A program made the translations under genes and the position numbers. The notes below the pieces were generated by a model. That model was not told the DNA's origin, did not search any database, and saw only the letters and a list, made by a program, of their open reading frames with translations. From Bidens hawaiensis (taxonomy: Eukaryota; Streptophyta; Magnoliopsida; Asterales; Asteraceae): a stretch of 64,000 nucleotides of DNA. Where the stretch lies: contig JAIQDT010001732.1 in the NCBI GenBank assembly GCA_021521415.1, positions 372,001 to 436,000 of the forward strand, written 5' to 3'. Of this stretch, positions 45,984 through 57,863 are shown piece after piece (within the stretch, counting starts at the first letter, position 1; every line of letters starts with the position of its first letter).

Positions 45984-48900
45984 TTAGTTCAAAAAGGCAG
46001 CCCAGGCCTTAGTCTTTGGCACCTCTTTAATTTCACTTGAAAAGTTAATTTTGACCGAATCCAAATGTGGTTTAGCTGCTTGTGAATAAGTCACATGCCT
46101 TTTTGACTTTCGTCTCAAATATGTAGCTTGAAGTACATTTGTGTTCACATTTTTACAAATTGGTTCCGTAGGAACAAATTTGGGTTTTAACTTGACATTG
46201 CTTTCATGAACATGAATCACCTTTCGTGAATTCACATTGGAAAACATGATGTTTGTTTTATCATCACAAGACATTGGTTTTTTTAGAATTTCTTTAATCA
46301 ACGGAACTGGTTTTGATTGTTCTTTGATATACGAATGAATATTCTGTGATTTCTTCATTCCACAGTTTCTTACAACATGACCTTGTTCGCCTCATAAAAA
46401 ACATGTTCCCATCTCAACAAAATCACGTTGTGGTTTAGCAAGAACTGGTGCAATAGAAGGTTGATGAAAAACACCAGGAACATGCCCTTTGTTCAAATCA
46501 TCAAACATAACATATTTCTTTTTGATGTAAAAATCGAGATTTGAACAATTAGAAAAACTCTATAAATTGTCAGTTCCAATTGAATTAACAAATTGAACTT
46601 TCTTGGCAGATTTTAATAAATGTTTGGCTTTAACCAAAGGATCTGTTGTGTTTGATACTTTGGAATTAACAAATGCATGTCCAAGATCTTGTATCTTTGA
46701 AGTTTCATTTTAAAAGACGCTTTCTATCAATTTAGGTTTGATAAGATTAAGCGGAATGTCTTTCTCAGTGAACACTTTGCTAATACCTTTTAACTTAAAC
46801 ACTCGACCAGTGTTTAATTTAGAAGGAACATGATTGATGAAACACATCAAATCCTCATCAGAAGTCTTTGGTTTTTCTGATTTCTTAGCCTTAATCTTAG
46901 CAAATTTTTCCTTTTTCACTTTAGATGTGTTTGAACCATACACAGCCTTCTCAAATTCTTGAGGTTCACACAGAATGTGATTTTAACGTGGAATATTTTG
47001 GTCTTTGTGCACAATTTCAGGTTCAACTACATCTTCAATGATTACATTCTCAACAAAGACCTTGTTACTTTGAATATGAGGTTTTTGAGTTGAAGATTGA
47101 ACAATGATGTTGTCCTTTTTAACCAGTTTGGTTTTCTCCTCAATGATGACTGGTTCAATAACAATTTCTTTCTATCCCGCAAACGGATTTGGGGAATAGG
47201 CATCATGAAACTGTGGAGGAACTTCAACAAAACCCAAACCATTATTTGAACCTTTTTGTTTACCAGACACATCAATAATTTCATTCAACAAAAATGAAGA
47301 GTTTCGAAACTTGTCTAATTTACTTACTCAAATCTAGAACCTCATTTTTAAGATCAGTTATCTTAGTACTTTGTTTGATAATTTATTGAAAGTTTTTATC
47401 CTTAATGGTAATATTCACTGACAATTCTGCTTTAAAATCATGATTACTTATAGAAAAACCCTTGGTTGAAGCAAGTTCTTTCATTAATTTCTTGAAAGTT
47501 TTTATCATTAATGTTTGATAATTTCTTGAAAGTTTTTATCATTAATTGTGATTCTAGTGATTGTCTATATGTATCCTTGGTTGAAGCAAGTTCTTTCATT
47601 AATGAATCATTATGAGAATTAAGTAAATCAATTCTTGACTTAACAGTTTCACACTCAAAACATGACACATTTTAGATAATTTAACAGAAGAAGTACTAAC
47701 TTCATCAATCTTAGCCATGCAAGCACATGACGTTGATTGCATATTGCATGAATCATGTGAATCCGATTCTGTCTCATTTTTAGAAGACAATTCGTTCCCA
47801 CTAGCACCTTGCAAACTTTCAGTTAACTCGAACATTACAAGATTTGCTTGATTATAATTATACAACAGTCTTTGAGTCCAGTCAATTCCTTCAGCAGTGA
47901 GAAGAGCTTGTGATCCTGAAGCTTTAGAAGAACTACTTCGAGAATTCTTTTCAGGAGAATCATTGACTTTCTTTCCAGAATTTCTATCTTGGTTTCGAGG
48001 TCCATTATGCTCCTTCTTTGGCTTGTCACACTCCTTGGCAAAATGACCAAGTTCTGGGCATAACATTTAACCTTCAATTTATCAAAACCAACTCTTTTGT
48101 TCAAGGATGGTAAGTCTTTACTAGTTCGTTGCATAAACTTCTTCACCTTTCTTACAATCATGGCCATATTCCATTTAAGATCCATTAACTCTAGATCATC
48201 TGGATCAATCTGATCATAATCTTCATCAGTCAATTCACTTGTAGCAATCTTACTACCCACCAAGTTTTCATAGGATGTCATGAAAGCACTAAGGAAAGAA
48301 AAGTTATGTTCAGCTTCCTTCATGTTTACATTAGGTGGTGCAGTGAAGACATTAGTAGTTGTTCCACCAGAGTTATCATTAAACCCAGAAGCCATGAAAC
48401 ATACATTCACTATAGGAAGATGATCCCTCTTGTGCAGTCTGAGTAAGAAATGCATTAATTGGAGTAGCAGTACTACTCAAAGGCAAGCAACATCCATATA
48501 GTGTCGGGTCTTGAGTTTCTTTTGATGACTTTTGGCATTTCAAGTCATACTCTATATCTTCAATCTTTTGCATAGATTCCATTGCATTAAGAGCTTCATT
48601 CTTAAAGAAACTATTTTCTTTAAGCACCATGAGAAATGTTGAGCAGGAACTTGGAAGAGCATTTTTCACAGTATCAATCTTATCACTTTCATTCGGTTCC
48701 ATCTTTAACTTATTCATTTCGGCAATCAAATGATTAAATCGAGTCAACATTTCCTCAACAGTCTCACCATTCAATAGGTTAAAGTTTCTAAATTGAAACT
48801 TCATCACTTTTTAACTTTCTTCAGTATTACCCATACTTCTCATTTTAATGTGCTGAAACGAAGATGCACAAATTTTAATACTTCCCACTTGATGAAAAAT

Positions 48901-49140
48901 ATTGTCAGGTAATGTCACCTTCAATGTGGAATATGCCTTTGTTTCTATCTCTAAAGCTTTCTTTTCATCTTGAGAATATTGAGTAAATACCTTTGGGGTA
49001 AAACCAGTAGTCGCATTACCAACCATAGGCACAGTGTACACATCATCAAGACATCATGAACAATCAGGGTGTACGGACCCTGAATGTGCTCTGAAACGTT
49101 GTTCCCATTTAGCAAAATCACTAAACTTCATTAAAGACAT
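45984..49140 (-). pseudogene. Copia B gag and linker, degenerate
   Basis: Starts at ATG 49140 (SLMKFSDFAKW-type start shared with Copia C). 48379-49041 carries VYTVPMVGNATTGFTPK, FRNFNLLNGETVEEMLTRFN and PSSCSTFLMVLKE. 47599-48455 has a zinc-knuckle-like CPELGHFAKEC. From about 47600 to 45984 is a Lys-rich linker with many stops. Multiple frameshifts are present, so no intact product. Confidence 0.75.
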
Positions 49141-50213
49141 TTTGAATGAGATCTGATCTCAGCATTCGAGATGTAACATTTACTGCATCAACACGTTCTG
49201 AGAAGCCAGTGCATAATAACCAACCATCTCAAACAAATAAAAGTTTAATCTTAACAATGCCCAAATTTAAATGGTTAAAATGAAAATATCAAATGCGAAA
49301 GGATGATAAAGTGATGAATGATGAACAGTAGCGAATGGATATGTGAATCTGGTAACAAATGAAGGTCACGAATAGTGTTTATTCTTCACGAATGAGGATA
49401 ACGACTAGCTATCACGAATGAAGGGTCAAAGATGACGAATCAACACCCGAATAGCTTAGCGAATGGCTGACGAATGTGGTAACGAATAAGATAACAGATG
49501 GCTTTGTAACGAATGAGTTACTGTTACGAATGAGGATTCACTGGATGAAGAATGAGTGATGACGAACGACTTTCAATCACGAATAGCTAATAACGAATCA
49601 GCTAAAGTAATGAATTAGGTTGTTATTCAGTAGTTACAAACTTGACACGTGGCACGGATTAGTTACAATCTGATAACGAATGATGATCAAACTTTTAGCG
49701 AATGAATGAATTCATGGTAACAAATGTAATTATGAATCTTCAACTCCAACCAATTATTTCCAGATATGGAAATTCCCAAATCTAAACTACAATCCGGACG
49801 TTCACAGATCTATGGATTAATAGGTCAAAAGTTAACCATATCAGACAATCAATAACTTAATCAATCCGTCTTAGTCCCGCACACAAACCCCAAACAATCC
49901 GAACATCTATAATCAATACAAACTCAGTCCAAAATCCAAAACAAACACAAACAGATTCCTCTGTGTTTGTTACCCACAAAATCAATCCAATTCCATATAA
50001 ACTCACGTTAATAACACAATTCATTCACCACAATCCAAACAACCAAAACCAAATCGAATTCCAGTTAATTCAACATCCAATTAACATCTCAGTATGTAAA
50101 TTTAATGAAAATTAATAAACATAAACTCATATCTTAAAATTAATACTCAGTCAGTGAATTGAACACTTAATTCATGATGAAATACCTTAATTAATACACA
50201 ATCTAACCCTGGA
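49141..50213 (-). other. 5' leader of Copia B
   Basis: About 1.07 kb noncoding. More than fifteen ACGAATG/CATTCGT-type words occur in both orientations between 49310 and 49740. The rest is featureless. Confidence 0.75.
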
Positions 50214-50229
50214 GAGCTCTGATACCACT
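50214..50229 (-). promoter_or_regulatory. Primer binding site of Copia B
   Basis: AGTGGTATCAGAGCTC on the minus strand next to the 5' LTR, complementary to initiator-Met tRNA apart from its first bases. Confidence 0.9.
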
Positions 50230-50774
50230 TAAGAACAACTAAGAGCTTCAATCAATTGATCCGTTCATATTGTTCAATCACATGACCTAGTTATATGATA
50301 TATGTATATGTATAATAGGTTTGATAATGTTAATGAAATGTTAAGTGAATAATTGGACAGAGTAACGGCAAGGGAGAAATATTGTTAAAAACACTTAAAT
50401 AAATATGTAGGCTAAACAGCCTATATATAGAAGACGAATGTTATTCGTTATGCATTCTGTAATGAATGGCCTTCTTTCGTCTTCGTTACATAAGTAACAA
50501 AATGGTATAGCGAATGACTCATTCGCTATACCACATTCGTCAACATTCCATGACGAATGGATACAATACATAACGATTAATGTCCATTCGTTAAACATTC
50601 TTAACGAATGGATAATGATATATACGATTGGTCTCATTCGTTAAAAATCCTAAATGAATGAGCTATAACATTAACGAATGGGACTTATAAGTTACTAAAA
50701 TGCCTTTACATTAAAATAATAATAACTTACAAATGATTACAAAGACTCTAGAAAACCAAAACCTGGCACTAACA
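50230..50774 (-). repeat. 5' LTR of Copia B
   Basis: 545 bp, aligned with 42470-43013. Its inner terminal dinucleotide is TA where the other LTR has TG. The hairpins are conserved (for example GGTATAGCGAATGA arms near 50503-50531). Confidence 0.95.
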
Positions 50775-51957
50775 GGATCGATGCGACTGTGCATCGATAA
50801 TCGAGCCCTGAACAAAGTAACTATCAAGAACCGATACCCGCTACCTCGAATTGATGACATATTCGATCAATTACAAGGAGCGAATTATTATCAAAAATAG
50901 ACTTATGGTCTGGCTATCGCCAACTAAAAGTCCAATTAGAAGAAATCCTGTAAACCGCATTTCGAACAAGGTATGGACGTTATAAGTTCACGGTTATGCC
51001 GTTTGGTCTCACTAACGCCCTAGCCACGTTCATGGAAACAATGAACCGAATCTGTAAACCTTACTTAGATAAATTTGTTATCGTATTCGTCGACGATATA
51101 CTTATTTTCTCTAAGTCAAAAGAATATCCTGAATGGTATCTTAGAATTTTGCTCGATCAACTTAGAAATGAGAAATTATACGCCAAGTTCTCGAAGTGCG
51201 AATTTTGGCTTCACGAAGTATAATTTCTTGGTCATATCATCAATTTGAATGTTATTCAAGTAGATCCTGCAAAAATCAAAGCTATCTCAAAATAGGAGAT
51301 TCCGAAATTGCCAACTGAAATCCGAAGTTTCTTAGGTTTGGCAGGTTACCATCGAAGATTCATTGAGAACTTCTCTCGCATAGCCGTTCCTCTAACCTCG
51401 TTAACCCATAAGAATATTAAATATGAATGGGGAACTAAACAGCAAGAAGTGCTCAATTTGCTTAAACAAAAACTCTCCAATGCACCTATACTGGCTTTGC
51501 CAGAAGGTATTGAGCATTTCGTTGTTTTTAGCGATGCGTCCCATTCTGGTTAGGGCTACTAATACAACGAAAGAAAGTAATTGCTTACCCTTCTCGACAA
51601 CTCAAGGTACACGAAAAGAACTACACAACTCACGATCTAGAGTTAGGCACCATAATCTTTGCCTTAAAGTTATTGAGGCACTATCTCTATGGAGTTAAAT
51701 TCATTGTGTACATCGATCACAAAAGTTTGAAACACATCCTTAAACAAAAGGAGCTCAACATGTGCCGACAAAGATGGATGGAAACATTGAATGATTACGA
51801 CTGTGAAATCGTTTATCACGAAGGGAAGGCCAATGTCGTGGCTGACGCTATAAGTTGTAAGGAACATGAAAAAACCCAAAAGAGTTCGAGCGCTACGACT
51901 AGAAATCCTAGTAGATCTAGTCGAGCAAATCAAATTAGCCCAATAGCAAGCAATTGA
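50775..51957 (+). pseudogene. Gypsy D reverse transcriptase C-terminus and RNase H
   Basis: Resumes the RT interrupted by Copia B. 50996-51223 has [17 protein letters not shown] and [12 protein letters not shown] with the catalytic DD. 51308-51553 has RSFLGLAGYHRRFIENFS and the RNase H start [10 protein letters not shown]. 51673-51957 has [13 protein letters not shown] and [14 protein letters not shown]. Premature stops occur near 50900, 51224 and 51551. Confidence 0.85.
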
Positions 51958-52790
51958 AAAAAAAAGATTTCCGATGAAAAGCGTAATGGCACTATTGACT
52001 CGTTAGCCAAAGGAGACGACAGTATACTTAGACTTGGAAATAGGATTTGGGTACCAATCGTTAGAGAGTTACGAGAAAGGATAATGAGCGAGGCTCAAAA
52101 GTCCAAGTACATGATGCATCCCAGTAGCGACAAAATGTACCAAAATCTCAAACTGAACTGCTGGTTGAATGGAATGGAATGAAAAAGGTTATCGCTTTGC
52201 ATGTTGCAAAATGTTTGACATGTTTGAAATTCAAAGCCGAGCATCAAAAGCCCTCGGGATTGCTTCAGCAACCCGAACTTCCCGTTTGGAAGTGGGAGAT
52301 GATCACCATGGATTTCATTACGAAACTCCCAAAAACCACTCGTCAGCATAATGGGATCTAGGTTATCGTCGACAGGTTAACCAAATCCGCACATATTCAA
52401 TGGTAGATTGGCACGAATTTATGTAAACAACATAGTTACATTTCATGGAGTGCCTATGTCTATCATTTTTGATCGAGACAGTCAATTCATGTCTCATTTC
52501 TGGAAACGCTTTCAACAAGCATTAGGAACCCAAATAAATCTTAGCACTGCTTATCATCCGCAAACTGATGGGCAAAGTGAAAGAACAATTCAATTGCGTG
52601 AAGACATGCTCCGCGCTAGTGTGATCGATTTAGGTGGAAGTTGGGATGATCATCTTCCTTTAATGGAATTCTCGTATAACAATAGTTATCACACCAGTAT
52701 TCAAGTCACACCGTTTGAAGCATTATATGGACTAAAATATAGAGCGTCGGTATGCTGGTTTGAAACTGGAGACAATCAAATGTCTTGACC
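51958..52790 (+). pseudogene. Gypsy D integrase
   Basis: Zinc-binding part HVAKCLTCLKFKAEHQKPSG near 52200, then WEMITMDFITKLPKT with the first catalytic Asp. VIVDRLTKSAH follows a stop, and part of the core is missing before 52408. The second Asp lies in IIFDRDSQFMSHFW. AYHPQTDGQSERTIQ holds the Glu. 52408-52788 is open. Confidence 0.85.
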
Positions 52791-53290
52791 CGAGATAGTC
52801 CAAGAAACCACCGATAAAATATTGCAAATCTGTGAACAACTTAAGACGACGCGAGACCGACAAAAGAGTTAAGCTGATATCCATCGTAAGCCATTAGAAT
52901 TCAATGTAGCGATAAAGTCTTATTGAAAGTTTCTCCTTGGAAAGGCGTTGTTTGCTTCGTTAAGAGATGAAAGTTAAGTCCACGCTTTGTTGGACCATTC
53001 GAAGTACTCGAGCGAATCGGTACTGTCGCTTACCGCCTGCGACTACCCAAAGAAATGAAAGGGATACACGATGAATTCCATGTCCCTAATCTGCGTAAAT
53101 GTTTAACCAACGAATCCTTGTCAATGCCCTTAAAAGATGTCGAAATAAATGAAAATCTCAAATTTGTAGAACGACCCTTAAAAATTAAAGATTATAAAAT
53201 AAAGAAACTTAAGATGCATAATCTAAATTGGTCAAAGGAAAATGGGACTCTCAAAGAGGCCCCGATTATACATGTGACTTAGAATCCGAA
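52791..53290 (+). pseudogene. Gypsy D integrase tail and chromodomain-like end
   Basis: Second copy of the segment at 36726-37271. 53055-53282 encodes MKGIHDEFHVPNLRKCL and a frameshifted chromodomain-like end (the VKWDSRR segment is lost to a shift). Confidence 0.75.
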
Positions 53291-53343
53291 AAAAAAGTAC
53301 CCCCACTTATTCTAGAAAACGAATCTCATGGACGAGATTCATT

Positions 53344-53357
53344 CCAAGAGGGGAGGA
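53344..53357 (+). promoter_or_regulatory. Polypurine tract of Gypsy D
   Basis: A purine-rich AAGAGGGGAGGA stretch directly before the last LTR. The matching tract before the middle LTR is GGTGGGGAGG. Confidence 0.8.
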
Positions 53358-53953
53358 TGTAACGTCTCAAAAATTTTGGTCCAAAAACGTCAAGTATTCA
53401 AAGTTAGAGACCAAACTTGAAATTCTGATTTTCTTAACCCATCGCGATATGCGATGGATCAAAAGACAACCTATCGCGTATCGCGATGGGTTTGTCTCAG
53501 AAACCCAAAGTGGGCGGTGTCGCGTTACGCGATCACCAAGGACACCATATGTCCAGCCAAAAGGCACACGTGGCCAAGCTAGTTATGACGCGAAGAATCT
53601 AGTCACGATACGCGATGACCTACGAATGGTCCATCGCGTATTGCCTTGCAATATTATATTAATTAAATCTGTCGATGACCCATCGCGATACGCGATGGAT
53701 CCTCTCCAAGATCCCTCGCGTATCGCGATGGGTCATCTGATCAGCTCTATAAATAGGGCTTCAAGCCCATCCATTTCATTGCAACTCAATATATCTCTCA
53801 CTAGAAACCTCTCTCTACCTCATTTTACGTGTCACTGACCCGACAATCATACCTTGTTTTCCGTGCCTAAAAACCCGACTTTGCCTCGTAGTTCATGCCA
53901 TCACGAGGTGAACCAAAGTCTTGCCTCGAAGTGAGTGCCGACGAGTCTCGACG
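53358..53953 (+). repeat. Last LTR of Gypsy D, left part
   Basis: Begins TGTAACGTCTC and is cut by Copia C at 53954. Compared with the first LTR it lacks about 60 bp near 53545, including one ATCGCG hairpin. The TATA box is at 53748-53755. Confidence 0.93.
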
Positions 53954-54472
53954 TGTTAGTACACGGTTTTGCGTCTGAAGTCTTTGTATCTATCTTTAAT
54001 GTATTTGTCGTTTTAATTATGTAATAAATATTAAGTTATTATTGTAGTTCGTTAAGTTTAGCATCTAGTTCGTTAAGGATGTTTAACGAACTAGACTTAA
54101 GTTAAGTTCCCTCCTGATTCGTTAAACATGTTTAACGAATCAGGGGGTGATTCGTTAAGTTTGTCTTATTTAATGTATGTAACGAAGTGAGTGGCTAGTT
54201 CGTTACGGAATGTGTAACGAACTAGACTCATCTTCTATATATTGTGGGTTCAGCCACTGTTTAATTTAAGTTTTGAGTTAACTTTAATGAACCTCTGTCC
54301 AGATCTCGTCTCAATTCTTCACCTTAATTAATCATCCTATATTATACATACACATATATAAACAACTAATACTAATATATATACATATACATCTTATAAT
54401 TAATCAGAGCATCATGAACTAGATCCGTTATATAATCACTAGATCCTAGATCTGTAGGATTATGCTCAAACA
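53954..54472 (+). repeat. 5' LTR of Copia C
   Basis: TGTTAGTACACGG...CTCAAACA. It holds three hairpins at 54065-54094, 54113-54144 and 54195-54225, then a TATATATT at 54236-54243 as the likely TATA box. Confidence 0.96.
54065..54225. promoter_or_regulatory. Three TTCGTTA hairpins just upstream of the Copia C TATA box
   Basis: Hairpin 1 has 12-bp arms CTAGTTCGTTAA and a 6-nt loop. Hairpin 2 is a perfect 32-nt palindrome with half-site CCTGATTCGTTAAACA. Hairpin 3 has 12-bp arms CTAGTTCGTTAC and a 7-nt loop. The 3' LTR keeps versions of all three with a few substitutions. Confidence 0.9.
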
Positions 54473-54486
54473 AGTGGTATCAGAGC
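54473..54486 (+). promoter_or_regulatory. Primer binding site of Copia C
   Basis: AGTGGTATCAGAGC directly after the LTR, complementary to initiator-Met tRNA. Confidence 0.92.
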
Positions 54487-55402
54487 TTTCGTTGTTCGAT
54501 TGCTCTTGATTTGAGTGTCAATTGGTTAGTAATAGATTTTTAATTGTTATTTTGGTTTAAGTTTATGTCCGAGTTACATTTGGATCGAATTAAGTATAAT
54601 TAAGAATTGGAAATGGTTTGAGTGGATTGGATTTGAGGTTGGTAAGATATTGGTAAGATTTGGTTATAAGGAATTGGAATTTGGACTGTTTTGAATTGAA
54701 TTGGTTTGGTTTTGGATTTGGCCGAAAATAGGGTATGTGTTTTGGTCAAATTGATTGTGTTATTGAGTAAATTGATGTACGAGATGGTGCGAGTTGAATT
54801 CGCGTTGTATTTCCGAGTATTTTGGTAGTTTGATTGAACGATTTGGTTGTGTTTCGAGTAAGGATTACAAATTTGGTTTCAGTGTTAGTTGTTCATCAGT
54901 TTCCAGAAATCTGGTAATTTGTGTTTAAAGGTTTGAAGATTTGAAGATTCAAGTGTTTCGTTAACATTTCTGACTAATTCGTTCACATCTTTAAGCTGAT
55001 TTCTTATATTGATTAGCTGATTTGTGAATCAATTCGTTATACTTTCTGATTCGTGTCAACTACTTCGTGTGACACGTGCCTCACCTCGTTAATTGTTATT
55101 ATAACAACTTTTACCACGTGGCATTTGTTGTCATAGGTTTGTTATAACCGTTGTAACAACCTGATTCGCTATCAGTTGATTTGTTATCAACTGTAGCTAA
55201 TTCGCTACTTAAGTCGCTAAGATTACACCTAGTGATTTCAGATTCGTTAAAATCATTTCTGATTCGTTACCTGAACAATCTTAACTTCGTTAAGTTGTGA
55301 TTCGTTAACTACTGTTCACAGTTCGTTACTACTGTTCACAGTTCGTTAATATAATTTTCAATTTTAACCCTTGGAGTTTGAGAAAATTGCCATTTAGCAA
55401 AC
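54487..55402 (+). other. 5' leader of Copia C
   Basis: Noncoding and G/T-rich. TTCGTTA-type words cluster at 54955-55350, including a local duplication of the TACTGTTCACAGTTCGTTA segment near 55304-55347. Confidence 0.75.
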
Positions 55403-56763
55403 ATGGCTGGTATGTATGCACTTGCTTCCCAAAATATGTTAATGCAACAAATGTTGCAATTGGATACCGAGATCGGTTCACATTCGAAATGTCCTCGGTT
55501 AATGAAATTTAGCGATTTTGCTAAATGGGAACCCCGTTTACGTGCTCATCTAGGGTCAGTTCACCCTGATTGTTCGTATTATTTAGATGAAGTTTACACC
55601 GTTCCAATGATTGGGGATGAGACCATTGGTTTTACACCTAAAGCTATCTCTCAATATTCGGTTGAAGAGAAGAAAGCATTAGAAATTGAGACGAAAGCTT
55701 ATTCTACTCTTACTATGGCTTTACCTGAAAACATCTTTCACCAAGTTGGTAGCATAAAAATTTGTGCTTCATTGTTCCAACATATTTGTATGAGAAGTAT
55801 GGGAAATGTGAAAGTAAGAAGGTTATGCTTAAGTTTAAGTTCAGAAACTTTAATCTGCTAAAGGGTGAGACTGTTGAAGAAATGACTACAAGGTTTAATC
55901 ATCTGATAGCAGAAATGGACAAAATGAAGTTGGAAACATCTGAAGTTGATAAGATTGACACTATTAAAAGTGCTTTGCCAAGTTCTTATTCAACTTTCTT
56001 GATGGTTTTAAAAGAGAATAATTATTTCAACAATGAATATTTGACCGCATCGGAATTTATGCAAAAGATCGAAGCACGAGAATACGATCTTAAATGTCAA
56101 AAGTCTTCAAAAGATAGTCAAGATCCTGCCTTTTATGGTGGAAGTATGCCGTTGAGTTCAACCGAGAAAGATTCTATTCTATGGCATCGTAGAATGGGTC
56201 ACATTCATGTTCGTAAGATGAACTATCTAATGGCAAATGACCTAGTTGAAGGTGCGTCTTTGAAGAACTTTAAGTTATCTGATCACTGTATTGCTTGTAA
56301 AAAGGGCAAACAGAAGAAAAAGTCACATCCTTCTAAGTTATTGAATTCCATTGATACTCCTCTTGAGCGACTTCATATGGATCTTTTTGGCCCAGTGAAT
56401 CGTGCGAGTATTTATGGAGATTGGTATTGGCTGGTAGTTACTGATGATTATTCAAGATACTCATGGGTCTTGTTTATGAGTTCGAAAGATCAAACACCTG
56501 TTCTTGTTAAAAATTTAATCACTAAGATCGAATCACTATACGAACAGAAAGTTAGGAGAATTCGTAGTGACAATGGTACTGAATTTAAAAATACTGTATT
56601 GGATTTCTTTTGTTTACAAAAGGGAATTCATCGAGAATACAGTGCCCCATATGTACCACAACTGAACGGTGTAGCTGAAAGAAAGAACAAAACGTTGGTT
56701 GAAGCTGCTAGACTATGTTTGCTGGTTCAAAGCTTCCTGTCCAGTTTTGGAATGAGGCGGTGA
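55403..56763 (+). pseudogene. Copia C gag fused directly to integrase
   Basis: Gag starts at ATG 55403 (LMKFSDFAKWEPRLRAHLGS, VYTVPMIGDETIGFTPK), shifts frame near 55770, and continues in the 55762-56763 frame (FRNFNLLKGETVEEMTTRFN, ALPSSYSTFLMVLKE). At about 56160 gag jumps without a stop to the pre-integrase region (LWHRRMGHIHVRKMN, CIACKKGKQKKK) and integrase (VVTDDYSRYSWVLF, IRSDNGTEFKN, NGVAERKNKTL). The gag zinc knuckle and the whole protease are absent, a clean internal deletion. A frame change near 56710 leads into the next segment. Confidence 0.85.
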
Positions 56764-57863
56764 ATACTGCTTGTTATACACTCAATCGAGTTGTAACTGT
56801 TAAGATACTCAAGAAGACAAGTTATGAGCTGTTGAATAATCGAAAACCTAATTTAAAGTTCTTGGAACCGTTTGGGTGTCCTTGTACGATGTTGAAAAAG
56901 GATGTGGGAAAGTTTGATGAAAAAGCCATTGAAGGGTATTTCTTGGGTTATGCTTCTCCTAATAAATGGGTATTTAACTTAACGTCTAGTTGTGTTGAGG
57001 AATGGTACCATGTAGACTGTCAAAAGTACACCACACCTCCTCAAGGGAAAGGTCCCGACTGGATGTTTGATTATGATGGCTTATTTAATTCATTTACTCT
57101 AACAACTGATCAACCAAATGAAGATTTAGTTCGTGCTTACTTTGAAGAACAACTGGTAATTCCAAGATTTTCAAGTTCTAATGATGTTAAAGTTCCAACC
57201 GATATTCCAACTGAAGATCCTGATAATGATTCTCCAGTTGTCTTTGATAATGCATCTACTTCGTCTGATGATACTCTAGTTGTTGATCAAGTTATTGAAC
57301 TTGATAGTGATGCTTCATCTCACGAGCTGGGAGAACATTACACTAATTTTTTTGAAAATATTGATGTTCCTGAGAATCCTACTCTTAGGATTCATAATTA
57401 TCATCCGAAAGAAAACATTATTGGAGAACTTGATGTGGGAGTTCAAACACGTCATCAAGTTACTTCGTCAATTGAAAATAATGTATTATGTGCTTATGCA
57501 TATTTACATTCGTCTGGAATTGTAAATCTTGCTAAATTCACTTGCTTTTTATCCCAAGTTGAGCCAGAGACTCCTCGTATGGCACTTCAAGATCCTTCTT
57601 GGGTAGAAGCCATGCAAGAAGAATTACAGCAATTTGAACGTTTGGGTGTTTGGGATCTTATCGACAAACCTGCTAGAGTCAAGAAGGCGTTTCAGACTAA
57701 GTGGGTATGTAAGTGTAAGAAATACGATCGTGGGGTGATCGTGAGAAACAAGGCACGATTAGTGGTGCAAGGTTTTCATCAGCAAGAGGGTATTGACTAT
57801 ACTGAAGTATATGCTCTGGTTGCAAGCTTGGTATGGCACGCTCGCCGACCATCTGACGGATAA
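56715..57863 (+). pseudogene. Copia C integrase C-terminus and start of RT
   Basis: PVQFWNEAVNTACYTLNRVV, FLGYASPNKWVFNLTS and a long acidic linker, then the RT start WVEAMQEELQQFERLGVWDL, WVCKCKKYDRGVIVRNKARL, and GFHQQEGIDYTEVYALVA. Right after this, the RT jumps to its QAWYGTLADHL segment in another frame (about 57826). The region with the first catalytic Asp is therefore deleted. Confidence 0.85.

Larger units (their letters stand above)
42470..50774 (-). mobile_element. Copia element B, 8.3 kb, inserted in Gypsy D RT
   Basis: LTRs at 42470-43013 and 50230-50774 with the perfect target duplication GGATC (42465-42469 and 50775-50779). Minus-strand order: 5'LTR, PBS, leader, gag, protease, pre-integrase, integrase, then a direct join into extra-ORF sequence. 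RT and RNase H are gone, so the element is nonautonomous. A 655-bp segment next to the 3' LTR is tandemly duplicated. It is the same lineage as Copia C (near-identical protein segments). Confidence 0.93.
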
